A DNA stretch of 64,000 bases from Brasenia schreberi (GCA_036023115.1 JAYKKT010000086.1:15887501-15951500), one strand, 5' to 3'. Positions 22,782 to 37,700 are shown, counted from the stretch's first letter. The notes: generated from the sequence alone by a model not told the origin. Program-made: numbers and translations.

Positions 22782-25700
22782 TCAGTCCTCGAGCATGTAT
22801 CTGTTTTTCCTTGCTCCAAAAGCAAATCTCTGCGCCAAAGCCATCGTCAAACATAACACGTAAAAATAGATAAATTTTGGCAGTAATAAGAAAACAAAAA
22901 AAATGTCCTTTTCTGGTATTGGGGAAAAAGGATTAACTGAAAATATCTGCGAATATGCCTTCAGCCCAGTCAAGAAACGAATGTACGTAGGCTTTAATGA
23001 GCCGCTCAGAGGAACAGCCCTGATGGAAGGAACAAGGTATTCTGCAACCTGCACCAAACAATAGAATAGAAACTATAGACATCAGTATGCTGCCCGGCAT
23101 GAACTCAAAAACATCTTTTGCAGTAGAAGCTGCAAAACAATTACAACTCAAAAGGTTCAAGTTGGCATTTCAGCCGATAAACATTAAGACAAGTAAGCCT
23201 TTTCCCATACAAGATGGGGTCAGCTACCGATAAACATTAAGAGCCAAAGCAAAATTGTGAAGGCAAATCCAATACGAGGTACATATAGCTTCTTTTTTCA
23301 TAGACAAGACAGGTTAAGCAGATCCCTACCAGATGAGCACCCTGGCATTGGACTCCTGACCTTTTATCAGACAGTGCAACCCCCTAACCACCGACCTACC
23401 CCCCTTCAGGGTGGGTACATGTAGCTTGAACCATACACTAGACAGAGTGATGAAAGATGTGAACCTTTGCATTTAGAGTTCTCATAATTTTCTGCTCAAT
23501 TCCTTCGAGAAATATATGAAGACATGTATAAGCTACACCATACTTTTAGAAAATCCAGAGGTGTCCTATGATATTCCATTTTGGTTTTGGTATTATAGCC
23601 CTTTATACAGTAGTCAAAAGGAGAACTTCATAAGAAGCCATGTATCGTCATACCCATGGCCATATGCGCGTGATAGCTAAACCAACATATGCGCGTGATA
23701 GCTAAACCAACATTGAAGAACATCCAATCTCATTAACAGAGCTTGAGATCCAGGAGATGTATCTAAAAATCTTCAAAAGATGTTCAAGAATTACATGAGA
23801 AGTTTCACAGTTTCTATGCATACTTTCAGTTCTCATGTGATGCCAACAACCAGATCAATCAAGAAACGGTTTCACTACAAATCAAATTTGCAAATGGTTA
23901 AGCATAGTCACCGATATCAGCCATATTTTCAGACTACATGACAAAATACAAATATTAAAAGACACGAAAATATAATGATAGTTTCAAATACTACGGGTTT
24001 TTTGAAAACATCACGAAGTTGTTACTTAACAAAACTTATGTTTTATTCTATTTTTTGTATTTTACTTTGTAAACCACTTCTATGGACATGGATATGGAAA
24101 CAGGACACGGGAAATGACAGATTTCCAAAATCCACGAAACGTGGAAACAGCAAAAATATATATTTGTGCACGTAAGAGGATAAAAAACAAATGGTAAAAT
24201 AAGAAATAACATGAGAAACTCACGCTGAAATTCGGACTATGAAACTCCCACCTAGTAAGTGGGAGAACAAACTGACTGAGCTATGAAGTACCCATGCATG
24301 TGATGTGCTCTTTTTTCAAGTAAAACTTTGTTGTAATAGCATAAACATGGACAAAAGCCATACGTTTTCATACAAGTTTTAGCTTTCGGTTTTATCTTGA
24401 AATGGAGGACAGCCGTAGAACCACTTTGATGTCATGTGTACTTTCTTTTCTTCAAGACAAAATAGTCTTACAACCATTTTCTTGAGCTTCTACTTTTCTT
24501 AAATATATTTAAACTCGAGTTTTTTAAGGCATCCGAGATTCTTCAAAGAAATAAAACTTTTTGAAAATATGTTCTGGGGAAAACCTTGCCCAGAAGTTGC
24601 TAATAATGAGAAGGGTGGCTATGGTCAGAAGATACTATTGAGCAATTTACTTACCACTTCTGCTGGCTCAGCAAGGACATTGATGAAAAACTTGGCCTGA
24701 AATTTGAGCAAAAGCATAGAAAAGAAAAAAGAGGTAGCAATCAGTGTTGCTCTACAAAAAGCAAGGAGAAGACTCATGGTTCTACATTCACCTGCTTTGT
24801 CAGAGCCCCGGACATCAATAGATCGGTTGTAACCATCCCTGGCTGCAAACATATCAACGTAAATGAAAACCCAACAAAAATCAGAGCAATATTACAAGGC
24901 ATCAGCTCAAGAAGTGTGCTACCCTCTGCAGGTTAAATCAATTGTAAAAGCCATGCACCTAATGATCTCAGACAGGGTTAGAGGTACAATTGCATTGCAT
25001 TGAAATATAGTTTAAAGAACATAAAAACTAAGGCAGCCTCTTCGACTCCAGACAGCTGGCTAGGTTGGTCAGCTTAAAGCATCTGACTTAAGATTAGTCA
25101 TGAGTTTGATTCTCAGTGTACGCACCAATTGCAGCAAGAATAATGCCCAAGTATGCTTCTATGGGGAGGACTGGACCTGAGGATTTCTCCGTAAAGGTCT
25201 AACCTAAAGTATGGTACCATTTTACACAAATCATAGTTGCTGCCATAAAACTCTGAGTTATCATCACTTGACTTGGATAACGCAGTACCACAAAACTCAA
25301 GGGATCAGGGTAGTTGCTAAAACATAGAATCTTCTTTAAATTGTTCATACTTGGATATGTAGCTAGGTTCACCATCCAGTCACAAAAGATAACCAACATT
25401 TGTACATGCTTGTGTGCTTTGCAGAGACACGAACATAAAAAAGTGATGCTAAGCGATATATCACCAGTTTTGACAGATTCAGTTTATCTAGTACCCTGAT
25501 ACAATTTGATCTGAACACATCCAGTACATCAGTTTCATCATTCCCACTGGATTTGGGTGCCTCACTTAGTAAGCCATGCAGTCAGTTTTAGTCTAAAAAT
25601 CAAGAATATTCAAGTTCATATGAAATGATTTCTTTATTCCTAAAACTTTTATTTGCTGGCTTCTGCAGCTGGATGTCCCAAGAAAACAAAATTTCTCAAA

Positions 25701-28700
25701 CAAGTCTTGCATCTGAAACAATGAACTCGGAGATTTTCAGAATCAAAGAAAGCGCATAATGAAACAAATTGTCACCAGTAGTGTTATATTGAAGCAAAAT
25801 AAAATAGTATCAATAAGAGAACTTTTTTTAACAAGTACTACTTGTCATGGAGAAATAAGACATACCGATAAGTTATGGACAATAACATTGTTAACGTCTT
25901 GCATCCTTAATTCTGCCTGTGATGCAGAAGTCAATCTGATTAATAGAAGTTGCATAGAAATACTTGGTCATCACAAAATTCTATTTCTATCATAACTTCC
26001 ACATGCAATCCAAAGAAAAGTCCCATCGAGTAAGATCTTGCTGTTATCAGATTCCACTAATATTTGAAACAAATATATGCAAGGAGTCACAAGATCTATA
26101 AGCAGCTTAATCATTTTTAAGTGTCTATTATGTGGTACAATGAACTCCACCCATGTAAGGGATCACCCTTGCATGGCTGGTCCCAAGCCCGAATAAAGGT
26201 GGAGGGTTGCGATAGGTTTCCGACAGCCAGCACAAAACTTTGTTGGATTTACCATGGATTCTATAAAAAACAAAGAATCCATGTAGTCAGCCCCATCTAG
26301 TATGGGAAAAGGCTTAGTTATTGTTTGTTGTATTATGTGATACAATGCCCATGCTGGATATCCATTAACAATTCTACCGAGCATCAAATTCTCTCTCTCC
26401 CAACAAATATATGTATGGAGTCACAAGATCTATAAGCAGCTTAATCATTTTAAGTGTCTATTATGCAGTACAATGCCCATGCATTATCATTAACAACTCT
26501 ACCGAGCATCAAATCCTCTCTCTCTCACTGTGACACACCACACACACAAAGAAAAGAAAAGAAGCACTAGATTTGTTGATTCAGGAGAGAAGGAAAACAA
26601 CAACTGAGATCTCAAGGTGGAAAGAAATTCTACACGAAAATGTTCATTAGAATACACACACAAAAAACAAAAAGATCCATTAAACACAAATAAGATTAAG
26701 ATCGACAGACCCTTGAACACTTGCGAATGCACGGAATAAATAATTGATCTCTGGTGGTGCTGCAAACAGACACAGCCAATGCCTAGTACAAGGAGTCATT
26801 ACAAACCTGCAAGGATTTTGTTAGATGCACCACACTACGCTTTGTAGCCCCATAGGCGGCAAATCTAGGAAAGAAAATTCTCCAACTCAGTTACGGAGAC
26901 AAATACCAATAGCTCTAATTGATGAAAAAAGAATCTTAAAGTAACTTCTAAATGTCATAAAGCAACGAAGTTGCCTCTTTTCATAGAAGAGTATTTCAAG
27001 AAAATGAGAGGACCAAAATTCCCATTTATTTTCTGCTGACAATTGCTTAATTACTTTAATTCCATCAGTTGGTCCTTAAATAGTTTTTTTAGGCTTAAGT
27101 TGTCCCTGCACTGCTTTTATGCCCATATTGTTGAACTGACTACATGCTACATTACAGGCACATGAGAGGATCAACATTCCCATTTATTTTCTGCTGACAA
27201 TTGCTTAATTACTTTAATTCCATCAGTTGGTCCTTGAATAGTTTTCTTAGGCTTAAGTTGTCCCTGCATGGCTTTTATGCCCATATTGTTGAACTGACTA
27301 CATGCTGCATTACAGGCACATGAAAGGATCTGACATGCAGTTGCCTTCCAAAATCAGGTCAACAGCTCAGAGTCAAGCAGCCACGTTAATTCTCTCATGC
27401 TTATAGAAGCATAGCAGTGTATGTTCTGTGTCTAGGGAAATGACACATGGTACGATGTCAACATGTTGCAACATATTTTGTTACACTTTAATGTTCTTAG
27501 GTCAGTTTACTTTAACAAAACAATTTTTCTATATCAAGATTTAAAAGATGGTCTTGTATTAATAAATGATAAGGGTTACGTCCTGAAGCTGTAGTATTGT
27601 AATTTCAAGTACTTAGTATTTACTCATGGGTCAAGTGCAATAATAATGTACTAAAACCAATTTCAGTTTATACCGAGGAGTTGGCCTCCCATCTGAACCA
27701 GCACCATCAATGTTGAAAATATGACCACCACGAGGTTGGCTCAGCATCATCTTGATTGCCTGTAAGCATCACATTGTAAAAGTTGAAACAACTAAAATAG
27801 GTGGTCTCCAGAAATTAAAGTGAATGCTGTACATATGGATTCAAAAGATATATTACCTCTCTACAACAGATCATCAAACCAAGTGTATTTGTGGTAACAA
27901 CTTCCCTGCAAAGAAAACTTATTTTCAGCTATATTTGTCAATGAGAATACAATCCACCATAGTGAAGGGATAAGTCTCAAACATATCTACATAAGAGCTT
28001 CATCAGATGTCTCTATCAATGGTTTGTAGCTGTATGCATTAGATCCAGCATTATTTATCTGCATGATTTTGATAACAGCGTCAATTCATAAATTTGGTGC
28101 TGCTTGTTTGAAACTAAATTATCTCTCTCAAAGGAGATAGGTATATCAGAATAGACATTGAAGCCAGGCAAGATTCAAGTAAATAAAGTCCAACTAAAAG
28201 CTATGCGAACTTAGAATGTAAAATACATTGTACCATTATAGTACAGAAAGCAAGGGCGTCCTGATAATTGTACATCATGCCATGTTGAAAAAGCAAAATT
28301 TAGAGAGGAAAATAAATCTACACTCATAAGGTTGGCTACTAAAAAAAGACCCTTACAAGATGAACACATGCACATTTAACTCCTCTCCTAGGATCTGAGA
28401 GTCAACCACCCTTGTGATACTGGGTCCTCACAAAGTATTCCCAATTAAGCATGGGCGCCAATTGAAAGGGTTTGACTCTTAAAGTCCGACAGGATTTCCA
28501 TGGAACAATAGAGGAGACTCAATAGCTATAAACTAGAAAACCAATACTACATTGAACAGCTAACACAAATGTCTCCTCAAGCAGACAACTATTCTGTTTG
28601 CGAGTGTCATTGCTGATAAATTAATGATGCTATGGCTACCTGTATATCCTAATATATGATCAGGCAGATATGCCTTATCTGTTGAGAAGAAATGCAGATC

Positions 28701-31700
28701 TGCTCATATCGTCCATATCTGGCATGCTTAATATTTGTTAATTAGTGTAGGGGCAGTTTAGTTTTTTAAGTTATAAAGGTCTTCAAGTATATAATAAGTT
28801 GTTAATGTTAAGAAGTGTTATCGGGTCCAGTATTGGATCCCTGTGTATCCGTCTGTTAAGTATGGCTAAGTAAGGGTAGATTAATCATTCAAGTTATAAG
28901 ATAGTATAAGTAGTAGTATTAGTTAGGGTTAATTAAGTGAGTGTAATTGGCAGCAGCCAAAGGAGGCACTGAGAAGCCGACTATGAAGACAATGATGGAG
29001 AGAATGCCTCAATTCAATCAAATCTGTGGTTTTTAGATTACTGATTCAATAAAGTTTAACATGGTATCAGGGCCTATTGGCAATAAAATACGCTTATTTT
29101 GGAGTAGAGCAGGGCAAGCACGAGTATTTGCGTCAAACATTGCAATCGACATCTTGTGAATCGATCTTCCAAGCAGCTATGATGATTTGAAAGAAGCTGC
29201 AGGTAAAGGGGTAATCGTGCTCTATTTGAGAGGTTGCATAGATTGAAATCTGTACAGATAAGATTTGCAGATTCTTGGAAACTTTTTTGGCTCTCAATAG
29301 CAGCAGGCAAAACTTTTGTACATCTCCCTGCATGATTTCCTGCAAGCCTTGCTGTGCAGAATAATTTATATTCTAAGAGGATAACATGGTAGATAGAGGT
29401 AAATCGGTTGAAATCCTATTTACCGTTTCTGAGATTCAGTCAGGAGAGAAAATAATTACATTCCAAATCACAAATATCTAAGTTAGATGGCAAAAACATT
29501 TTGAAATGGTTCAGATCAATTGAACTAGCCATCCTTGCCAAGACGAGATTTCCTTACCTTACTGGACAACTTCATCATCCAGCATAAGTTGATCCTAATT
29601 ATCCAAAATAGAGAAAGGAAGATGCCTTGGTGTCTTCATGGTTGTTCCAGTAGAATAGTTAGTGAGTACTATGCAAATCTTCATGGTCTTTTGGATGAGT
29701 TACAATACTATACAACTATCAAATGTTCAACTTGCTCCAAAAAAAGAATTGCAAAATCTGAAAAAAGAGGTGTTTGACTTATTGTGGGGAGTTAATCCCG
29801 AGTATAAAAGAGTGAAAGTTAACATTGAAGGACGAGAAGAACTATCGTCTCTAGGAACAATGTATTCTCTGCTTTTTAGAGAAGAGGATAAAAGGGAACT
29901 AGAAAAAGAAAGTAATTATGGTCATACCAGAATACTTTGAAAGAAATGAATTTCAACATTCTGTAGAAGAGGACATAACCCTAGAGGTTGAGGTTGTGGA
30001 CAACACTCTTGTGAAGAAAAAGAAAAGCTAAAGTATACATATTGTAGCAAGTTTCGGCATACTAAAGATCAATACTTGGATCTAATAGGGAACCTTGATT
30101 TTACGAAGAATAAAGGTAATTATGGTCATATCAAAAAATCCTTCCACCATCACAGACACTATCCATGAGTTAATAAAGCGAATAGAAGGCCTAAAATCAA
30201 GAATTAGTGATCAAGCGTCAACATCTCAAGCTATAATGGCTCGAACGTCTTATTTAACAAAGGGTAAATCTTCTTCCCATTCTCAATCCCAAGTATGGGT
30301 AGTAGACTCAGGGGCAACAAATCATATGATAGGAGATAGGATATACTTTTCAGAGTATCAACTTTTTCATAACAAAGAGCCCATTAAACTGGCAGATGGA
30401 TCACAAACGTGTATGATAGGAAAGTAAAGTATACAAACCCAATTTGCCAACTTATCCTCTAAATTTCATATTCAAAACTTTCTCGTAAATTTGTTATCTA
30501 TCAGTTCATTAACCAAATTGTTGTGAAGAACAAGTTGGCAAAGTGTTTAGAGTCTAGGTTGTGAAATGTAATGTCTTTATGTTCAGTTCTATGCAACTAG
30601 TGTGAGTTATGTACGGTTTGGATCACAATGGATCAGATTCTAATTCATTGGGACCCAAATCCTATTAGTTACTAATTAGGAGCATTTTAGTCTTTCAAGT
30701 TAGGTTAATAGTATTTAAAGTATTGTCATTAGGGTTAGGAGGAATGAAAAAATGTGGGCAACAGGTGGCGACAACCAAGGGGTGCCGACCCAAATCCTAT
30801 TAGTTACTAATTAGGAGCATTTTAGTCTTTCAAGTTAGGTTAATAGTATTTAAAGTGTTGTCATTAGGGTTAGGAGGAATGAAAAAATGTGGGCAACAGG
30901 TGGCGACAGCCAAGGGGTGCCGACCTGCACCCTTCTTCATTCTCTCTTTTATTCTTCTGTTTTCTGATGAATAAAATATATTTTGGAAGGTCAAATCAAC
31001 ATGGTATCAGAGCCTAATCGTGAAGTTTCGGCTATCATGAAGTATTCTCATGCCGATTAAGTGGATTCAATCAAAATCGTAAGCCTATTTGATTGTTTGG
31101 TTGAATGTTTTCTTCTATTTTAATGATCACAGAAAGAATCCATAAAAGGAGGGGATTCTATCCATTGGATTGAAGATACCGTGATTTGCATATTTCATAT
31201 TGAGATTAGGGAATCGGTGAAGTGCAAATTATATTAGTGATTTTGTGGATTACATCGGTATTCTATTTCTTCTTTATATCGTGTTTCACTATTTTATGAA
31301 GTACATAACAAAGGGTTATGCACAAGTAACTTAGGGTTCACGGGTTCTTCAAGTGAGAAGCAGATTCCTAGGGTATTTCAATCCCTTGTGTATTTCATAC
31401 ACACAGTTTTTGATTTGATCGTGTTTGAGTTCATTGATAGGTTATATGCCTTTGAGTTACATTATTTCATACACAAGGGATTGAAATGCCACGAAAATTG
31501 AGTTACATTATTTCATACACACACTAGTGTTAGGATGTCGCAACACTAGTTAAATGCCATGAAAAGATCATGAATGTTAATTGATTTTTATTTCTACCAT
31601 TGCACATTTCAAATGTCTTTGAGTTCTAGGACGTGTTAGTCCCAATTTGATAATATATTGCAATTTATTGCTTCCTATTCTAGATAGATGAGATTTAATA

Positions 31701-34700
31701 TATTTGCCAGTTGTTTAGTATTCTCGATTTGATATGATGCAATTACTTAAATTTATCTTTTTAATCTTTATAGTTGTCAATTATGAATTACTATATTTAA
31801 TTTCATGTAAATTTAATTATATATAATTTATATTGAAATTTTATATATTTTAATAGTAGATTACCCACACCTTAGATTTTCTAAAATTCCCACACCCAAT
31901 CCCGTACCAGGCATTGGTATCGTACCCATATCCATGCAACATAGATTCTAGTAGTGAGTCTAAGAAGTTAAAGCCTTTTGAATTGATTCATTCACATGTT
32001 TCGGGTTCTTATCCTGTCAACTCTCTTAGTCATCAAAGGTACTTTTTGTCTTTCATATATGATTGTACCCGACTTTCAATAGTATATCTAATGAAATCCA
32101 AAATTGAGGTTTGAGCTTCTTTTCCGATTGTCCACAAGGTTATCATAACCCAATTTAATGACTTCCAATAGTCAATTATAAGACTATCTTTGTTCACATG
32201 TCATTATTCATCAAACTATTTATCTAAATACTCCACAACAAAATGGGATTGCTGAAAGAAAAAACAAACATATCCTTAAAGTAGCTCATATACTTCTCAT
32301 TGGGTGCAATACACCTAAGTCTTATTGGGGTGAATATCATAACTTTAATCTATTTAATCAATAGGATGCCAAGTTCAATTCTTAGTGAAAGCCCTTGGAA
32401 AATCCTTATTCAAGAGACTAAATTATTCCACGTCATCCCTCGTATCTTTCGTTGTACATGTTATATTCTATTCACCAATATGACAGGGATAAACTTCACC
32501 CTAGAGCCATCTAGTGTATATTAGTGTATATTTCTTGGATGCTCCAATTCACAAAAAGGATACAAATGCTATGATCCAATTCATAGGAAAACATATGTAA
32601 TATTCTTTTAAGTCTACTCCCTGTTGGAAGAAATGGAATAATTTATCGTGTAACCCTGTTATTAGTTAGGTTTATTAGTTATACAACAACAACAACAACA
32701 ACAACAACTAAGCCTTTTCCCATACTAGACGGGGTCGGCTACATGGATTCTTTGTTTCCACAGAATCCTATCGTGTGTCATGTTAGCAGTTAACTCCCAA
32801 TAAGCTAGATCATTCTTTATTGTTTCTTTCCAACACTTTTGTGGTCGTCCTCTACCTATTTTAATACTTTCCAAATTTAGTTTTTCTACCCTTCTTACAG
32901 GTTCTTCTTCTGATCTTCGTTCTATATGTCCAAACCATCTTAAACGATGTTCTCTCATTTTATCCTCTATTGGTGCCACTCCTAATTTGTTTCTAATAAC
33001 CTCATTATGTATACGGTCTTTTCTTGTATGACCACTCATCCATCTCAACATCTTCATTTCTGTCACATACATCTATAGGTTTATTAGTTATAGTCTACAT
33101 AAATGAGTCATAGTAGTCTGTATAGATGAGTCAAGTTATGTCGTGTGAATCCAAATGGATCAATATGTGATCCATTTGGGTACCATATGTAATACGTAGT
33201 TAATGTGTCTAATTAGGGGCAGATTTGTCTTTCAAGTTAGAAACCTGTATGAAACAACCCTAAAGTGTAATTAGGTTTAATATGAAAGAGAATAAGAAGC
33301 AAGGGGGCGGCAGCCATGAGTGGGCCGAATCTCACTGTGCATGTTTTTTCTTCATTTGATGTGATATTATGCCAAGGTATGTAATTAAATTCAACATGAT
33401 ATCAGAGCCTATAGGGCTTAAAAATCTGCATTTTTTTGGAAAAAAGTGGTTGATATGTATTGTTTAGTTTGATACAAGGAAAGTGGTTTCTTTGGTGAAG
33501 ACAAATCAGTTTTTTTGTTCATCACAACTGATTGCATTTTGTGTGGTGATTGATTTGGAGTAAGAGTAGTGTTGATTTGTTCACGTCAACTCATTCATTA
33601 AAATGAGGGATCACGGATCAACCTGGTAGTCGTGATCTTCATTGATAGAAAGAAAGGAAAAGGGAGAACTTGGTGCTTCTTGAATCAGTCTGGTAAAGAA
33701 GAAGTCGATAGAATTGTTTGATGTTTATAGGAAAAATGGAAAATGTTTATCGGCAACAAGGAAAATTGGCAATAAGGAAATTTTCTTTCTTTGGCAGCAA
33801 CATCTACTTATCGTGAATCAGAAATTTTTTTATTTCAAGTCAGAATACAGTCTTGACGCCTACCCAAATCAGTCTTATTCCTTTTTCTGTTCAACGTTGA
33901 AGGTTTTTAGATGGACAGAAACAAGATGATAGAGGGATGCGACAACAACCCCGTAGATAAAGGTGAAGTTTTCCAGATTACAAATACAAAGTTAGACGGA
34001 AAAAATTAACTCCAATGGGCTCGATCAATTGAACTTGCAGTTATGGCAAGGGGTCGTTGGGACTATCTTACTGGAGATATTCTCCAACCACCACAGACTG
34101 ATCCACTCTATGCCAAATGGCACAGGGAGAATGCACTTGTAAGTGCTTGGCTCCTACAATCTATGGTACCATCTATTGGGAGTACGTTTATGTTTTTGAA
34201 AACTGCCAAAGGTATTTGGTGTGTAGCTCAAGATGCATATGCTCAACGGAAGAATATAGCTAAAAAGTATGACCTTATTGAGAAGATTAGAAAATGCAGA
34301 CAGGGTGGAAGATCAGTCAGCGAATATTATGTAGAACTCAGGGGTCTATGGGAAGAACTACACGACTATTCTAAGACAAAATGTCCACAGTATACGCATG
34401 AACGAAATGAAGAGTTTAAAGAGCGAAAAGTATTTGACCTTTTGTGGGGTATTTCTCTTAAATATGAAGCAATTAAAAATAATATACTCAGCAGAGAAGA
34501 GCTTCCATCTCTGAGCACACTGTACTCTCTTCTACTCCGAGAAGAAGATAGGAAACATCTTTAAAAAGAAACTAAGCCCAATTCGGAGACGACTGCATTT
34601 GTTGGAAGGAATCCTTTTACTTCCTCATTTTCTCGTGGTAGAGGAGGATATGGCCGTGGCAAGGGCAGATCATCAGTTACTTCAGAAGAAAGGGAAAAAT

Positions 34701-37700
34701 TGACATGTTCTCACTGTGGTAAGTCAAGACACACTAATGATACATATTGGAAACTCATAGGTAAACCCTCGTATTACCAGAACAGGCCTAATAAGGCTTA
34801 CTTTAGCAATGATCAAAGCGGAAATCAAGCTACAGAAAGTAGTGCTGATTTACTGACAGACATGAAAAAAGAAATTGAAATGCTCAAGGCTCGGTTAGAT
34901 AATTCTGCCTCCACTTCTACTTCCGCTCCTCAAGCAACTATGACGTACCCCTTCTCATTCATGTCTCAGGATAATGTAACTACTTATATCAGGATATGAA
35001 TCATTGATTCTGGGGCTACAGATCATATGGTGGGTAAAAGAGAGTTCTTTGATGATTATCAGTTGACTCAAGGTAAAATTAGTATCAAGCTGGCCGATTG
35101 ATCCTATACTCCCATTGTGGGAAAAGAAAGTATCATAACACCTTTTGGAGTATTAAAGAATGTTCTACATGTTTAACTTATTATGAGTATTTGCTATGAC
35201 TCAAAACTTCAAATGTAGAGTGATCTTTGACTCATCTGGTTGTTTCTTACAGGAACTGAGGACGGAGAGGATCTTTGGTCAGAGTAACATGTTAAGAGGC
35301 CTTTATGTCTATGAGGAAGCAAGAAAAACAACATTTCAGTCAATAACAGTTACAGAGAAGCAGAAAGAAGACCTACCTTTATGGCATAAGAGATTAGGCC
35401 ATTTACCTTTATCAAAGATTAGAGTTCTTTTGCCTGAATTTTCTACTTGTAATAATTTGCAGTTGAATTGTGAAACTTGCCAAAAGGCTAAACACCATCG
35501 TATTTCTTTTCTCTTGAATGAAGAAAAATCTTCCATACCTTTTGAGCTTGTTCATTATGATATTTGGGGTCCCTGCTCTATTACTTCTCTATATGGTCAT
35601 AGATACTTCATTTCATTCATTGATGATCGTACTCGATTCACTGTTATATATCTCATGACAACTAAAGAGGAAGTGAAAAACATAATTCCTATCTATTGTC
35701 AGTTTGTGGGTACACAATTCCATAGATCCATTAAGATATTTAGGAGTGATAAAGGAGGGGAATTCATGTCCCAATCACTCAGCTCATATTTCTCAGATCG
35801 AGGAATTTTACATCAGACTTCATGTGCTTATTCACCACAGCAAAATGGAGTGTCTGAAAGAAAAAATCGACATATTTTGGAAGTGGCTAGAACACTTTTG
35901 ATTGGTTATGATGTTCCAAAATTCTATTGGAGAGAAACAATCTTAACTGCAGTTTTTCTCATAAATCGTATGCCTAGTAGAGTATTAAAGGGTAACACTC
36001 CATTTCATTATTTATGTCCTATCTCAGAAATCGTTTCACCTATCTCTAAAAGTGTTTGGGTGCACTTGTTTTGTTCATGACTTGTCTACTAGGTCTTGAT
36101 AAACTTTCGCTCGAGCCAACAAATGTGTTCCTCCTTGGATATTCCAGACATGGTAAAAGGTTAACTCGATGTTCTTTCTCCTATTCACAATCGTTACTAT
36201 ATCTCCAGATGTAACGTTCTTTGAAGAAAAGTCATATTTTCACTCACTAATTGAGTCTAATGCCCTCCAAGAAAGTTTTTCCTATTCCCAACATCTTGGT
36301 CCATCACACGCCCAACTGCGGGAAGAATCGTGATCCACTATAGATTCTACTACGGATATTCCCGACAATCCTCCATCCGAAGCAGACTCAGTACACCAAC
36401 TCATTGTAATACCAATGGCTGCCTACAAATTCCTAACACGGGATCGAGAGGAACCAGAAAGATTCGGTACCGAATCATGTCCCACTCCAACCGAACAACT
36501 CCGACTCACGGACCTTTACGAAGAAGATCTTGATTGGCCCATTGCTCTTCAGGGGAAAGGTACTCGATCAACACGTAACTCTAAATCCTATTTATAACTT
36601 CTTAAGTTATCATCGTCTCTCTCCTTCTTATCATTCTTTTTGTATCCTCTTTATCTTCCTCGTTTTTACTCTTCCTAAAAATCTTTGTGAAGCATTTGAT
36701 CATCCAGATGATGGCGAGCAAGCCACTGATTGAAATGCTCTGGCTTAACAGACATAATAGTGTATTCGGGAGTTAGTTCCCCTTCTCCTCAGGAAAAAGA
36801 AACCTTGTTGGTAATACATTTGGGTATATGCCATTAAAGCCGGGGCCAATGGGCCAACGATTGACTGCGTCTTTAATAAAGCCCGATTGGTTAGCCAAGG
36901 GTTATACACCACTTCATGGTAGTGAAGCCTGAAGAATACTTTCTCTCCCTGTGTGGCTAAAATGACTTCGTTTAGAGCTATTTCTTGCCATAGAAGCACA
37001 TCCGCCATTGGCCATTATATCAGGACTTAGATATTAAAAATGCATTCATACATGAAGAAGGAACTTGGAAGAGGAGATTTATATGGAGCAACCACCGGAT
37101 TGTTGCTCGACAAAGGAGTCCGACTTAGGTTTGCAAGATGAAGACGGTCTCTTTATGGACTCAAATAATCTCCACGAGCCCTGGTTTGCAAAATTCAACT
37201 CCGTCGAGGGGCAAGGCCTTGCTCCCGAAGAATGAAACGTAGTGGAAGGCGACCATTCGATCTTTTGTGCCATAAAAATCAAATGAAAGAAAGAATTTAC
37301 TTATTGGTGTACATGTGGATGATATTAGTCATCACGGAAATGACCTTGCAAAAGATGAAGAAGCTCAAAGAAGGACCATTTATTTGATCATTTTTCGGAC
37401 TAAGAGATTTGGGAAAGCTCAAATATTTTTCCTTGGAATTGAAGTTGCTCGAGTCCAAGAGAATGGGATTATCATCTCACAAAGAAAAGTATATCGTTAG
37501 GACATTCTGGAAAGAATTTGGTATGTTAGGTCAGAGGCGGACCGCTTGATAGTCCCGTGGATCCAAATCAAAAATTACTACTGGAGACTAGCGGGGGCCA
37601 TATTCGAGATCTCCAAAGATATCTGAGATTAGTTGGAAAACTTCTATCTATCTCACTATTACTAGTGCGGACATTTCTTTCTCGGTTGGAGTCTTGTAAG

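Noticed and set aside
25045..25120. Possible real tRNA gene
   Set aside because: A and B boxes are present but the arms do not pair; SINE-like only.
36745..37008. 87-codon - strand ORF
   Set aside because: The + strand here is a corrupted RT start of Copia B; the ORF has no motif.
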